Below are positions 32,445 through 41,145 of a DNA stretch of 64,000 bases, in pieces; position 1 is the first letter of the stretch, and each line of letters opens with the position of its first letter. The notes under the pieces are model-generated. The model saw only the letters and a program-made list of their open reading frames with translations, was not told the origin of the DNA and ran no database searches. The DNA is taken from contig JACKBQ010000001.1 of NCBI GenBank assembly GCA_020634455.1, positions 3,782,001-3,846,000 of the forward strand, read 5' to 3'. Source of the DNA: Ardenticatenaceae bacterium (GTDB taxonomy: Bacteria > Chloroflexota > Anaerolineae > Promineifilales > Promineifilaceae). The translations under genes and the position numbers were made by a program.

Positions 32445-33592
32445 TGAACGATGTACCAGAAACCGTGCTCCATGAAAGCTTAGATTTACTTGAGCAAGGT
32501 GAATCAATTGAACAAATTCTGTTACGTTATCCGAACGTTGTGGATGGGTTACGGCCGTTTTTGGAAACCGCTGCTCAACTTGTGACATTAGCTCCCCAAC
32601 CTTCTTTAGCCGCCAAACAGCAGTCACAAAAAGCGTTTTTGTCCCATGCCGCTGGTTTGAAAGTAGCTCCGGTACGGCCGTCTCCCTGGTACCGTTTGCG
32701 CCAAATCCTGCTGCCCATCGCTTCATTGGCTGTGGTCCTGATTTTGTTCACCACAACAACCGTCTCCGTCTCTGGTTCTGCTATTCCGGGCGATGCACTG
32801 TATTCCGTGAAGTTATTGGTAGAAACTGTGCGGTTAAACCTGGCATCTGATCCGGCAGAGGTTGCTGCCCAGACAGAAGAAAATCGGCAAGAACGCATTC
32901 GTGAAGCCCAAATTCTGTTACGCACTGGTCGGGTAGCCGATGTTACCTTTGAAGGCGAAGTGGAAGCGATTCAGCCCGAAGTCTGGACGGTCGCCTCGCT
33001 TGAGGTTCAGCTTAATGAAGCCACGATTGTGACCGGACGACCGCAGGTGGGTGAATGGGCATTGGTAAACGGCCGTACCGAAAACGGTGAATTAACTGCA
33101 TTAACCATCGCCATACTGTCCGGCCCAGTTACTGAACCGGAAGCAACGCCCCAGCCTACGCCCAATGCGACGTCTGACCCACAACCAACGACAACGCCGG
33201 AGCCTACAACCGAACCCACTACAAACCCAACAGCGACGCCAACGACTGCTACATTGACGCCGTCACCAACGCCGTCGCCCACAAAAACGCCAACGGTCAC
33301 CCCTACCGTTACGGCTACGCGGGCGGCTCCCACGGCCACACCCTCGCCGACGCAGCCTCCTACTAATGATAACGGAGATGACGACAATAATAATGACGGC
33401 GACAACGATAGCAACGATAATGGCAACGACAACGATGTCGATGGCGGATCAAATAGCAACGACAACAACAATGGCAATGCCAACGATAACGAGGGTAACG
33501 CCAACGACAGCAATGACAATAGCAACACCAACAACAGCAACGACAATGACAATGACAACAATGGCAATGACAACGGCGATGACGACGATTAA
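32444..33592 (+). CDS. DUF5667 membrane protein, putative anti-sigma, Asn/Asp-rich tail
   Basis: A 382-residue protein with a short cytoplasmic N-terminal domain (about 1-85) that could hold the sigma factor and a membrane helix at about 89-108 (LLPIASLAVVLILF). The DUF5667 signature AIPGDALYSVKLLVETVRL follows, then a small beta domain with VTFEGEVEAI. After residue 235 come a Thr/Pro-rich linker and a C-terminal tail of about 75 residues almost wholly of Asn, Asp, Gly and Ser. The tail resembles the lipoprotein encoded upstream, and the two may interact or bind the same cation. Role as anti-sigma factor is inferred from coupling to the sigma gene and topology. Confidence 0.78.
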   Translation: MNDVPETVLHESLDLLEQGESIEQILLRYPNVVDGLRPFLETAAQLVTLAPQPSLAAKQQSQKAFLSHAAGLKVAPVRPSPWYRLRQILLPIASLAVVLILFTTTTVSVSGSAIPGDALYSVKLLVETVRLNLASDPAEVAAQTEENRQERIREAQILLRTGRVADVTFEGEVEAIQPEVWTVASLEVQLNEATIVTGRPQVGEWALVNGRTENGELTALTIAILSGPVTEPEATPQPTPNATSDPQPTTTPEPTTEPTTNPTATPTTATLTPSPTPSPTKTPTVTPTVTATRAAPTATPSPTQPPTNDNGDDDNNNDGDNDSNDNGNDNDVDGGSNSNDNNNGNANDNEGNANDSNDNSNTNNSNDNDNDNNGNDNGDDDD

Positions 33593-33636
33593 AAGATGCT
33601 TAGCCTGCGCAAGCGGCTAACAACGACATCTTTTTT
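33591..33636 (+). terminator. terminator after the sigma/DUF5667 operon
   Basis: AAAAGATG pairs with CATCTTTT, enclosing a second stem TTAGCC/GGCTAA, followed by further T residues. Confidence 0.65.
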
Positions 33637-33760
33637 GGGGCGGTAGCTTACCCAAAGTTGTCTGCACAAATTTGCTAACTTTTTGTGGACGGCCGTTGAG
33701 CACACAGAGCTACATCACAATAGTTTGAGATTTACTGGATATTCAGGCCCGGTATTTTGA

Positions 33761-33800
33761 AAAGAAAGCCCTCCGTTCATTGAACGGAGGGCTTTCTTTT
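33761..33800. terminator. bidirectional intrinsic terminator
   Basis: AAAGAAAGCCCTCCGTTCA (33761-33779) and TGAACGGAGGGCTTTCTTT (33781-33799) are exact reverse complements, 19 bp, with T-runs on both sides. On the minus strand it ends the zinc-ribbon protein gene. Confidence 0.93.
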
Positions 33801-33802
33801 TA

Positions 33803-34738
33803 TTACCCTTTTGTTTTTGTGCCGCAACTCCGGCAGAATTTATCGCTAGGTTGCAGGGATTCACCGCATTGATGACAAAAGTTGGCTTTACCGGTTGAAG
33901 CGGGCGGGGGCGCAGAGGTTGTTGATTGTTGAGGAATGTTTTTAGCTGCCCGCTGAGGCTTTGGTTTGGCAGGGCGTTTATTTGTTGGCCGATTGCTAAG
34001 GAAGTACCAAACGGCCGTTCCCACCAAAACGATGACGCCAAGACCAATTAGAATCACCGGCCAATCAATAGCCGCCTCATCCTGCGCTGGTACAGCGTCC
34101 AAAAAAGGCAGATCAGTTTGAGTCGGTACATCTTCTTCCACAAGAAAATCCACAGTTAGCGTGGCAACGCTCAGGGTGTAGTTAACTTGCAAACTGTAGC
34201 TATCGCCCGCAGCAACAGCCTGACTGGGCAGCACATGGTAAGTCAAACCATCCTGGCCTTCATTCACGCTTGCTGCTGGTGGTATCGTGGTCACTTCCGT
34301 CGCCGTAAAAGGCTGTTGCAGCGTGACGTTTAATTGCTCTACGGCGATGTCTGACTGCCAGTCGAAATTAAAACTGCGCTGCGTGTTAGACGCCGTGTAC
34401 GGCTGATAATATTCAACGCGAAAACGATTGGTATCAATTGTAAAGGTTACCGAATCAGCGCCAACATCTGGCGTTATGCCCTGGTCAGACATAAGATTAT
34501 CCGGGGTAATGCGGGCCGCCACATTGAAGTCGGCCCCTTCAGGCAGGGGAATGGTGAGGGTGACAGGCAGAGATTGGCTGGAGGAGAGCGTGCCGGTGAG
34601 CAGCACCAACACCGCTTCTCGGTCATAATCTGGCCACAATTCCACTTCCAATGATTGAAGGGTAATGGCCGTTTGTCCCAACACCACCGTCGCTGGAAAA
34701 AATAAAAGTGCAATCAGTAAAAATAGCGTTCGTTTCAT
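33803..34738 (-). CDS. exported membrane protein with C-terminal zinc ribbon
   Basis: The 311-residue protein has a signal peptide (MKRTLFLLIALLFFPATVVLG), an exported beta-rich region of about 210 residues and a membrane helix (WPVILIGLGVIVLVGTAVWYFL). A basic Pro/Lys linker leads to a C-terminal zinc ribbon FCHQCGESL with FCRSCGTK (Cys pairs). The ribbon is cytoplasmic. The exported part resembles carbohydrate- or protein-binding beta sandwiches, but no family is certain. AAAGGA six bases before ATG 34738 fixes the start. It lies 18 bases downstream of another small zinc-ribbon gene, probably one operon. Function unknown. Confidence 0.65.
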   Translation of the reverse strand: MKRTLFLLIALLFFPATVVLGQTAITLQSLEVELWPDYDREAVLVLLTGTLSSSQSLPVTLTIPLPEGADFNVAARITPDNLMSDQGITPDVGADSVTFTIDTNRFRVEYYQPYTASNTQRSFNFDWQSDIAVEQLNVTLQQPFTATEVTTIPPAASVNEGQDGLTYHVLPSQAVAAGDSYSLQVNYTLSVATLTVDFLVEEDVPTQTDLPFLDAVPAQDEAAIDWPVILIGLGVIVLVGTAVWYFLSNRPTNKRPAKPKPQRAAKNIPQQSTTSAPPPASTGKANFCHQCGESLQPSDKFCRSCGTKTKG

Positions 34739-34756
34739 CAAAAATCCTTTCATATG

Positions 34757-35056
34757 TTATGCATGTCCGCGCAGCCGAATACGATTGGCGCGGCAGTGCG
34801 GACACTCTAATTCTGTATAATCACGACCACAGGTACGACAGGTGCGCGTTTCTACCGGGCGATCATCTTCCAGCAAGCCCAGCACCAGCACCAACTCTTC
34901 CCCCTGGTGCTTTTCTAAAAAGCTGGTGAGATCATGGCCGCCAATGCGCCAACGGCCGTCTGCCGATTGTGTCACCACGCCATTCATCACATCCAGCTTC
35001 ATCTCATAAGCCGCAGAAGCTAATTTTAAGATGGCTGCCCGTCGAATTGCTGCCAT
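34757..35056 (-). CDS. small zinc-ribbon protein, hypothetical
   Basis: A 99-residue protein. The first 60 residues are a mixed alpha/beta domain (LKLASAAYEMKLDVMNGVV). The last 30 have CRTCGRDYTELECPHCRA, a four-cysteine zinc ribbon. AGAGGG five bases before ATG 35056 supports the start. It precedes the membrane zinc-ribbon gene by 18 bases and is probably co-transcribed with it. No known family is recognised; nucleic-acid or protein contact through the ribbon is possible. Confidence 0.6.
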   Translation of the reverse strand: MAAIRRAAILKLASAAYEMKLDVMNGVVTQSADGRWRIGGHDLTSFLEKHQGEELVLVLGLLEDDRPVETRTCRTCGRDYTELECPHCRANRIRLRGHA

Positions 35057-35166
35057 AGTTACCCTCTCAACCAATTGATTGTGCGCTGAACACATACACC
35101 AAATGCGTATCTGACCAGCATTGCCTGATTAAACCGTGTAGCCTATTATACCGGAGCCAATAAGTT

Positions 35167-35227
35167 GTGGCTGGTGATTATTTTTGGTGGCTAGTGATTC
35201 GTACCAGCAACCAGCCACTAGCCACTA
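35167..35227. repeat. inverted-repeat element, GTGGCTGGTGATT family
   Basis: GTGGCTGGTGATTATTTTTGG-like left arm pairs with CCAGCAACCAGCCAC-like right arm, plus TGGCTAGTG/CACTAGCCA inside. It ends at the leader of the next gene. Confidence 0.6.
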
Positions 35228-35241
35228 TCTAAGGAGAACCC

Positions 35242-35820
35242 GTGACGGAAAGCAAGGAGAAATTAACGCACGATTTGGCTGTTTTGCAGGAAATGGCCAG
35301 CCAAATGGCGGATTATTTGCAAGGCGAAACGCTCTTCTGGCCGATGGGGTACAGCGACATGCCTAACCTGACGCTAGGCGGGTACTGGCTGCGGCAGCAC
35401 CGTCTCAAGGCGCTTCATCCCTTGCTCGACGGCGACCAGCGGGCCCAACTCTCGGTGGCAGTGAAGGTTTTTGAAACGGCCGTTTCCCCCTGGGTTGTCC
35501 GTACCGAGCAGCGCGCCCACACCGAACTCGCCGCCCGCATCCGCCAATGGAGTGAATATTTGCGCGATGTGCAGGCAGGCAAAGCTGCCGATCTGGCAAG
35601 CTACCCCACCCACGTGGAAACGCGGGCCATCATTGCCGCCTTGCTAGCGCAATTGCAGCAAGCTCCCTACCAGCTTGACGAAAAACTGTCGCAATCCATT
35701 CTTATCCAGGACAAAGGTCTCCGTGCCCGTTTCGCCAGCGGCGATTTCGTCTGGCCAGAGGCATGGCAGCCCGCTTATCCCAAACCCGAATATTGGTGGC
35801 TATACGGCCGTCCCAAATAA
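35242..35820 (+). CDS. hypothetical protein, 192 aa
   Basis: No family is recognised. The protein is soluble and mostly helical (KLTHDLAVLQEMASQMADYL, AELAARIRQWSEYLRD-type segments) with several Trp residues, and a C-terminus rich in Trp, Pro and Tyr (WPEAWQPAYPKPEYWWLYG). It starts with GTG at 35242; AAGGAGA lies five bases upstream and is convincing. It is followed by a half repeat and then the glutaryl-CoA dehydrogenase gene, with which it may or may not be co-transcribed. Confidence 0.65.
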   Translation: MTESKEKLTHDLAVLQEMASQMADYLQGETLFWPMGYSDMPNLTLGGYWLRQHRLKALHPLLDGDQRAQLSVAVKVFETAVSPWVVRTEQRAHTELAARIRQWSEYLRDVQAGKAADLASYPTHVETRAIIAALLAQLQQAPYQLDEKLSQSILIQDKGLRARFASGDFVWPEAWQPAYPKPEYWWLYGRPK

Positions 35821-35825
35821 CCCAC

Positions 35826-35879
35826 ATACACGCCCACAGAACGCACACCCCTCAAAAATCTCTGTGCCCTCTGTGGCAA
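35826..35879. repeat. CACAGAG-family repeat, partial
   Basis: CCCACAGAACGCACA at the left and TCTCTGTGCCCTCTGTGGC at the right; the right arm matches the elements at 45924 and 58821. Confidence 0.5.
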
Positions 35880-35896
35880 AAAACAAAGAGGAAACC

Positions 35897-37093
35897 ATGA
35901 CCAAACCAACCTTCAAATGGGCCGATCCTTTTCTGCTCAACGACCAGCTCAGCGACGAAGAGCGCATGATCCGCGACTCGACCCACGACTACTGCCAGGG
36001 CAAGCTCATGCCCCGCATCCTCGAAGCCAACCGGCACGAAACCTTCGACCGCGACATCTTCTACGAGATGGGCGAGATGGGCTTGCTCGGCGTCACCATC
36101 CCGGAAGAGTACGGCGCGGCGGGCCTCAACCACGTCTGCTACGGCCTCATCGCCCGCGAGGTAGAGCGTGTAGACAGCGGCTACCGCAGCACCATGAGCG
36201 TGCAAAGCTCCCTGGTGATGTACCCCATCTACGCCTACGGCACCGAGGAACAGCGGCAAAAATATTTGCCCAAACTGGCCAGTGGCGAACTCGTTGGCTG
36301 CTTTGGCCTGACCGAACCCAACCACGGCAGCGACCCCGGCAGCATGGAAACCCGCGCCACCAAAACGGCCGATGGCTGGATTCTGCACGGCAGCAAAATG
36401 TGGATCACCAACTCCCCCATCGCCGATGTCTTTGTCGTCTGGGCCAAAGCGTACGGCCATGACGCCACCGAAGACGGTACCATTCGCGGCTTCATCCTGG
36501 AAAAAGGCATGAAGGGACTCTCTGCGCCGAAGACCGAAGGCAAGTTCAGCCTCCGCGCCAGCATCACCGGCGAAATTGTGATGGACGAGGTGCCCGTACC
36601 TGATCAGAACCTGCTGCCCAACGTGCAGGGGCTCAAGGGGCCATTTGGCTGCCTCAATAAAGCGCGCTACGGCATCAGCTGGGGTGCCTTGGGCGCGGCC
36701 GAATTTTGTTGGCACGCGGCGCGGCAATATACGCTGGACCGGACGCAGTTTGGACGGCCGTTAGCTGCCAACCAACTCATCCAGCTCAAACTGGCCAACA
36801 TGATGACCGAAATCAGCCTCGGCTTGCAAGGCTCGCTGCGCGTGGGTCGGCTGCTGGACGAGGGCAAAGCAGCACCGGAAATGGTCTCTATCGTCAAGCG
36901 CAACAACTGCGGCAAAGCGCTGGACATCGCCCGCACGTCCCGCGACATGCACGGCGGCAACGGCATCTCCGACGAGTTTCACGTCATCCGCCACATGATG
37001 AACCTGGAAGCCGTCAACACTTACGAAGGCACCCACGACATCCACGCCCTCATCCTCGGCCGTGCCCAAACTGGTATTCAAGCATTTATGTAA
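35897..37093 (+). CDS. gcdH: glutaryl-CoA dehydrogenase
   Basis: The 398-residue acyl-CoA dehydrogenase shows the features that set glutaryl-CoA dehydrogenase apart: SLRASITGEIVMDEV, GLKGPFGCLNKARYGISWG, ARQYTLDRTQFGRPLA, KRNNCGKALDIAR and RDMHGGNGISDEF. The catalytic Glu is in NTYEGTHDIHALILG near the C-terminus. It oxidises and decarboxylates glutaryl-CoA to crotonyl-CoA, using FAD, in lysine, tryptophan or aromatic breakdown. The ATG at 35897 has AGAGGAAA upstream. A MenB-type enoyl-CoA hydratase homologue follows, separated by a repeat element. No electron-transfer flavoprotein genes lie nearby. Confidence 0.93.
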   Translation: MTKPTFKWADPFLLNDQLSDEERMIRDSTHDYCQGKLMPRILEANRHETFDRDIFYEMGEMGLLGVTIPEEYGAAGLNHVCYGLIAREVERVDSGYRSTMSVQSSLVMYPIYAYGTEEQRQKYLPKLASGELVGCFGLTEPNHGSDPGSMETRATKTADGWILHGSKMWITNSPIADVFVVWAKAYGHDATEDGTIRGFILEKGMKGLSAPKTEGKFSLRASITGEIVMDEVPVPDQNLLPNVQGLKGPFGCLNKARYGISWGALGAAEFCWHAARQYTLDRTQFGRPLAANQLIQLKLANMMTEISLGLQGSLRVGRLLDEGKAAPEMVSIVKRNNCGKALDIARTSRDMHGGNGISDEFHVIRHMMNLEAVNTYEGTHDIHALILGRAQTGIQAFM

Positions 37094-37106
37094 ACTATGT
37101 GGCTTG

Positions 37107-37222
37107 TCATTCTGAATGAAGCGCAGCGAAATGAAGAATCCCGCCCAAGAAACATAAGCTAAAATTAGGCAAATGGCGGGCAGAGTTGGCAGGGATGCTT
37201 CGCTTCGCTCAGCATGACAATC
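37107..37222. repeat. inverted-repeat element, GTCATTCTGAATG family
   Basis: GTCATTCTGAATGAAGCGCAGC at the left pairs with GCTTCGCTCAGCATGAC-like sequence at the right; GCGGG motifs lie inside. A second copy is at 62853-62956. Confidence 0.8.
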
Positions 37223-37244
37223 ATTACTTGGAATAGGTGAACCG

Positions 37245-38090
<846 letters not shown>

Positions 38091-38097
38091 AATGATC

Positions 38098-38155
38098 AAC
38101 CTCCCGGAGGTTCCTTTCAGGAGGACGTTGTGCCGAGAAACCTCCGGGAGGTTTT
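38098..38155. repeat. inverted-repeat element, AACCTCCCGGAGGTT family
   Basis: AACCTCCCGGAGGTT at 38098-38112 and AAACCTCCGGGAGGTTT at 38138-38154; same arms as at 5352-5405. The trailing TTTTTG could let it terminate the menB transcript. Confidence 0.8.
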
Positions 38156-38163
38156 TGCACGAA

Positions 38164-38221
38164 ACGAGGAATCTTTCGTTGTTGTAAGTAGAAATATTTC
38201 TCACTTCGTTCGAAATGACAA
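38164..38221. repeat. dispersed repeat, CACTTCGTTCGAAATGAC type
   Basis: GGAATCTTTCGTTGTTG and AGAAATATTTCTCACTTCGTTCGAAATGAC form one half of a CATTTCGAACGAAGTGAGAAAT-type element. Confidence 0.45.
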
Positions 38222-38299
38222 ATAAAGTTGGCTTGTTTTGTTATGGCACATCGCAACACTAAGGGATTGAGGCGTTATGAAACACAAAAGGGGACGCCG

Positions 38300-38899
38300 A
38301 TGATAAAAAAATTATTACACCAAAAAGAAACTGTAAGCTTATTTGGCGTACGTTTAGAGGTTCCCTTACCGATCATCGTTGTCATATTGTTTATAGTCAT
38401 CGGAATTTATTTAATCCAGCATCAGTTCAAACAAAATCAATGGGAAATCCTAACAAATGAAAAATACGGTTATGTTATTAGCTATCCATCAAATTGGTCG
38501 GTTAAAGAGTATGGTAATAATGGTTCGCGTAGTTCAATATATCAGCGGAGCTCTTTTAGTGATTTTTTAACCTCATCAAGTGTTGAAATTTATGAAAAGT
38601 CAATGCAAGCTCCCGATTTAATGCAGGCAGCAGAGTGGGGTGAAGAAATTATCAAACGAAATGGAGCCGCCAATCTTTCTGAATTGAAAACTGTTGAAAT
38701 TGGGCAAAATAATTTTCCGGCTTTAGAGAGAATGTATACGCAAAGTGATTTTCTTGGGCGGAGATATACTATTAAAGTAATTTACATTGCTGCTGCTCAA
38801 CACGTTTTTGCTATTAAATTCGATCCAAGCGAAAGAAATTACGAGGAAGCTCCAGAAGCTTTTGATCAAATATTGTCTTCGTTTAGGATTATAGATTGA
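38300..38899 (+). CDS. hypothetical membrane-anchored protein, PsbP-like exported domain
   Basis: A 199-residue protein with one membrane helix near the N-terminus (PLPIIVVILFIVIGIYLIQ, about 22-40) and an outside domain of about 150 residues. The domain starts NEKYGYVISYPSNWSVKEYG and ends ILSSFRIID, a pattern seen in PsbP/DcrB-like proteins. Codon use is clearly AT-rich compared with the neighbours, suggesting acquisition. The ATG at 38300 has AAAAGGGGA upstream; 24 in-frame upstream codons are not needed. Function unknown. Confidence 0.65.
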   Translation: MIKKLLHQKETVSLFGVRLEVPLPIIVVILFIVIGIYLIQHQFKQNQWEILTNEKYGYVISYPSNWSVKEYGNNGSRSSIYQRSSFSDFLTSSSVEIYEKSMQAPDLMQAAEWGEEIIKRNGAANLSELKTVEIGQNNFPALERMYTQSDFLGRRYTIKVIYIAAAQHVFAIKFDPSERNYEEAPEAFDQILSSFRIID

Positions 38900-38999
38900 C
38901 AACCTGAATGCCACGAGGTGTTTACCTTGCGTTGTGGACTATTTTTGAACGTAGCACGTTTAAAAATAGTGAAACTTCTGAATGGATTCTCTTTAAGTA

Positions 39000-39046
39000 A
39001 AATCGGGCTTTTGCCAATGTTAAAAGTGGGCAAGAGTCCGATTATT
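39000..39046. repeat. imperfect hairpin in spacer
   Basis: AATCGGGCTTTTGCC pairs with GGGCAAGAGTCCGATT around a short loop. An additional hairpin lies at about 38939-38970 (CTATTTTTGAACGT/ACGTTTAAAAATAG) and may end the preceding transcript. Confidence 0.5.
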
Positions 39047-39111
39047 TCGGTTTAGTCTGGTTTTCTTTGCAAACATTCACTTTGTCTTAACATCATCTCA
39101 ACATCTTCCAC

Positions 39112-39117
39112 TATAAT
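39112..39117 (+). promoter_or_regulatory. -10 box TATAAT before the S1C protease gene
   Basis: A perfect TATAAT lies 43 bases before the ATG at 39161; no good -35 box at 17 or 18 bases. Confidence 0.4.
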
Positions 39118-39160
39118 TAGCGGCGTCTTGTTAATTCCCTGACCCCTTTGCGAGTTGCTA

Positions 39161-40009
39161 ATGGAAGAGCAGCCCCGTTCAATAACAAATGAGACAGAGT
39201 CCCGCTTGATGCGCGTGTGGTCGCATAGCAAAATTTGGCTGCGGCGCGGTTGGCCGTTTGCGGCGGGCATTGTGGCTGCTTTTCTGGGCGTGCTGCTTTA
39301 CGCCAATCTCTACCCTGACCCCCTCCCTCTGACAGATCAACAAGTTGACCAAATTGTGGTGGACGCGATGGCTTCGGCCACGCCGCCGCCGTCCTATTCG
39401 TCGCAGGTGTACCAGATGATTTTGCCCTCAATGGTGTTGATTCGCACCACGGGTGAGGATGAAAATGGGGAAGAAGGCAACGGCGTGGGCAGCGGTGTCA
39501 TCGTCAGTGCCGCAGCGGACATTTTGACTTCGCTGCATGTGGTGGCGGGGGCTACCGAGATTGAGATTTATTACGCAGATGGGACGCAGACAACGGCCGT
39601 TCTCGCCACAGCTGATCCCCAAAACGACATCGCCGTCCTCACCCCCGCCGCACCACCCGAAATCATTGTGCCCGCCGTGCTGGGCAACCCCAACGCTATG
39701 CGCGTGGGGGATGAAGCGTACGCCGTGGGCAATCCGCTGGGGCTGGCTGGCTCCATGAGCGCAGGCGTCATTTCCGGTTTTGACCGCACCCTGCCGATTA
39801 GTGATGATCTGGAATTGAGCGGGCTGATTCAGTTTGATACGGCCGTAAATCCCGGCAATTCTGGTGGCCCCCTGCTCAACCGTCGCGGCGAAGTCATCGG
39901 CATCGTCACTGCCCTGGCCAACCCATCCGAACAAAACTTCTTCATCGGCATTGGCTTTGCTGTGCCCATTACCACGGCGGCGGGTGCAGCGGGCATGCCG
40001 CGATATTGA
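39161..40009 (+). CDS. membrane-anchored S1C (HtrA-like) serine protease without PDZ
   Basis: A 282-residue protein with a membrane helix at about 31-48 (WPFAAGIVAAFLGVLLYAN) and a trypsin-like domain outside. The catalytic triad is visible: His in TSLHVVAG, Asp in PQNDIAVL and Ser in NPGNSGGPLL. The family (DegP/HtrA) normally has one or two PDZ domains; here the protein ends directly after the protease domain. It probably degrades or senses misfolded exported proteins. ATG 39161 is preferred to the TTG six bases earlier. The MoxR operon follows after a repeat element, on the same strand. Confidence 0.85.
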   Translation: MEEQPRSITNETESRLMRVWSHSKIWLRRGWPFAAGIVAAFLGVLLYANLYPDPLPLTDQQVDQIVVDAMASATPPPSYSSQVYQMILPSMVLIRTTGEDENGEEGNGVGSGVIVSAAADILTSLHVVAGATEIEIYYADGTQTTAVLATADPQNDIAVLTPAAPPEIIVPAVLGNPNAMRVGDEAYAVGNPLGLAGSMSAGVISGFDRTLPISDDLELSGLIQFDTAVNPGNSGGPLLNRRGEVIGIVTALANPSEQNFFIGIGFAVPITTAAGAAGMPRY

Positions 40010-40013
40010 ACTG

Positions 40014-40081
40014 GGTGGAGACTTCAAAAGTCTCCACCGATGACTTTGTTGAATAGGCTACTTGCAAAACTTTTGAAGTCT
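40014..40081. repeat. palindromic element, ACTTCAAAAGT family
   Basis: GGTGGAGACTT CAA AAGTCTCCACC (40014-40038) is a perfect hairpin. AAAACTTTTGAAGTCT (40067-40081) supplies a second arm like that at 8336-8347. Confidence 0.75.
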
Positions 40082-40134
40082 TACTTACTTTTAGCCCGGC
40101 CATTCATGGCCAGGCGGACCAATTGGAGCAAATT

Positions 40135-41145
40135 ATGACTTTCACCCCCAGGCCAGACAGCGACAAACCGATGGAACGCGTGCTTTACGAGGTCAAAAAG
40201 ATCATCGTGGGTCAGGACAATTTACTGGAGCGGCTCATCGTCGCCCTGCTGGCGCGGGGGCACATTTTGGTGGAAGGCGTGCCCGGCCTGGCCAAAACAA
40301 TGGCCATCAAGACCCTGGCGGGCGCGATTGGCGGCGAATTTCAGCGCATCCAGTTCACCCCCGATTTGGTGCCCGCCGACCTCATCGGCACGCGCATCTA
40401 CAACCAGAAAAGCGGCGAATTCAACACCTCGCTCGGCCCCGTCTTCACCAACCTGCTGCTGGCCGACGAGATCAATCGTGCCCCGGCCAAGGTGCAAAGC
40501 GCCTTACTGGAGGTGATGCAGGAGCGGCAGGTGACGATTGGCCGCGAAACACACAAGGTCCCCCATCCCTTTTTGGTGATGGCTACGCAAAACCCCATCG
40601 AATCTGAAGGCACCTACCCGCTGCCGGAGGCGCAGGTGGACCGCTTTATGCTCAAAGTGCTGGTGGGTTACCCCAGCCCCACCGAGGAATTTGTCATTGT
40701 GGAGCGCATGACCAGCGTGGTGCAGACGGTGCAGCGCATCATCAGCACCGAAGAGCTGGTGGCGCTGCAAAAAGAGGTAGACGCCGTTTACGTCGATCCG
40801 GCGCTGATGGAGTATGCCGTCAAGCTGGTGACCGCCACGCGGCAGCCAAAGACGGTGGGGCAAGGCGACATGGCCCAATATTTGACCTTTGGCGCCAGTC
40901 CACGCGCCTCGATTAACCTGATTTTGGCGGCGCGGGCGCTGGCCTTTTTGCGTGGACGGGGTTACGCGCTGCCGCAAGACGTGAGTGATTTGGCGCTGGA
41001 CGTGATTCGCCATCGGCTGGTGTTGTCTTACGAAGCGCTGGCGGACAATGTGACCAGCGATGAGCTATTGAAGCGAATTTTGACCGTTGTGCCCCAGCCG
41101 GAGGTGCCCCTGCATGAGCGTGCCAACAGCCGACCCTACGCTTAA
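40135..41145 (+). CDS. MoxR-family AAA+ ATPase
   Basis: The 336-residue protein is a MoxR ATPase: Walker A GVPGLAKT (about 48), Walker B LLADEIN (about 108), sensor I ATQNPIESEGTYPLPEAQ and the conserved LDRF-type segment as VDRFMLKVLVGYP. MoxR proteins act as chaperones for von Willebrand A-domain proteins, inserting cofactors or driving conformational change. The next genes encode a DUF58 and two VWA membrane proteins, the standard operon. GGAG six bases before ATG 40135 fixes the start. It overlaps the DUF58 gene by 32 bases. Confidence 0.93.
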   Translation: MTFTPRPDSDKPMERVLYEVKKIIVGQDNLLERLIVALLARGHILVEGVPGLAKTMAIKTLAGAIGGEFQRIQFTPDLVPADLIGTRIYNQKSGEFNTSLGPVFTNLLLADEINRAPAKVQSALLEVMQERQVTIGRETHKVPHPFLVMATQNPIESEGTYPLPEAQVDRFMLKVLVGYPSPTEEFVIVERMTSVVQTVQRIISTEELVALQKEVDAVYVDPALMEYAVKLVTATRQPKTVGQGDMAQYLTFGASPRASINLILAARALAFLRGRGYALPQDVSDLALDVIRHRLVLSYEALADNVTSDELLKRILTVVPQPEVPLHERANSRPYA

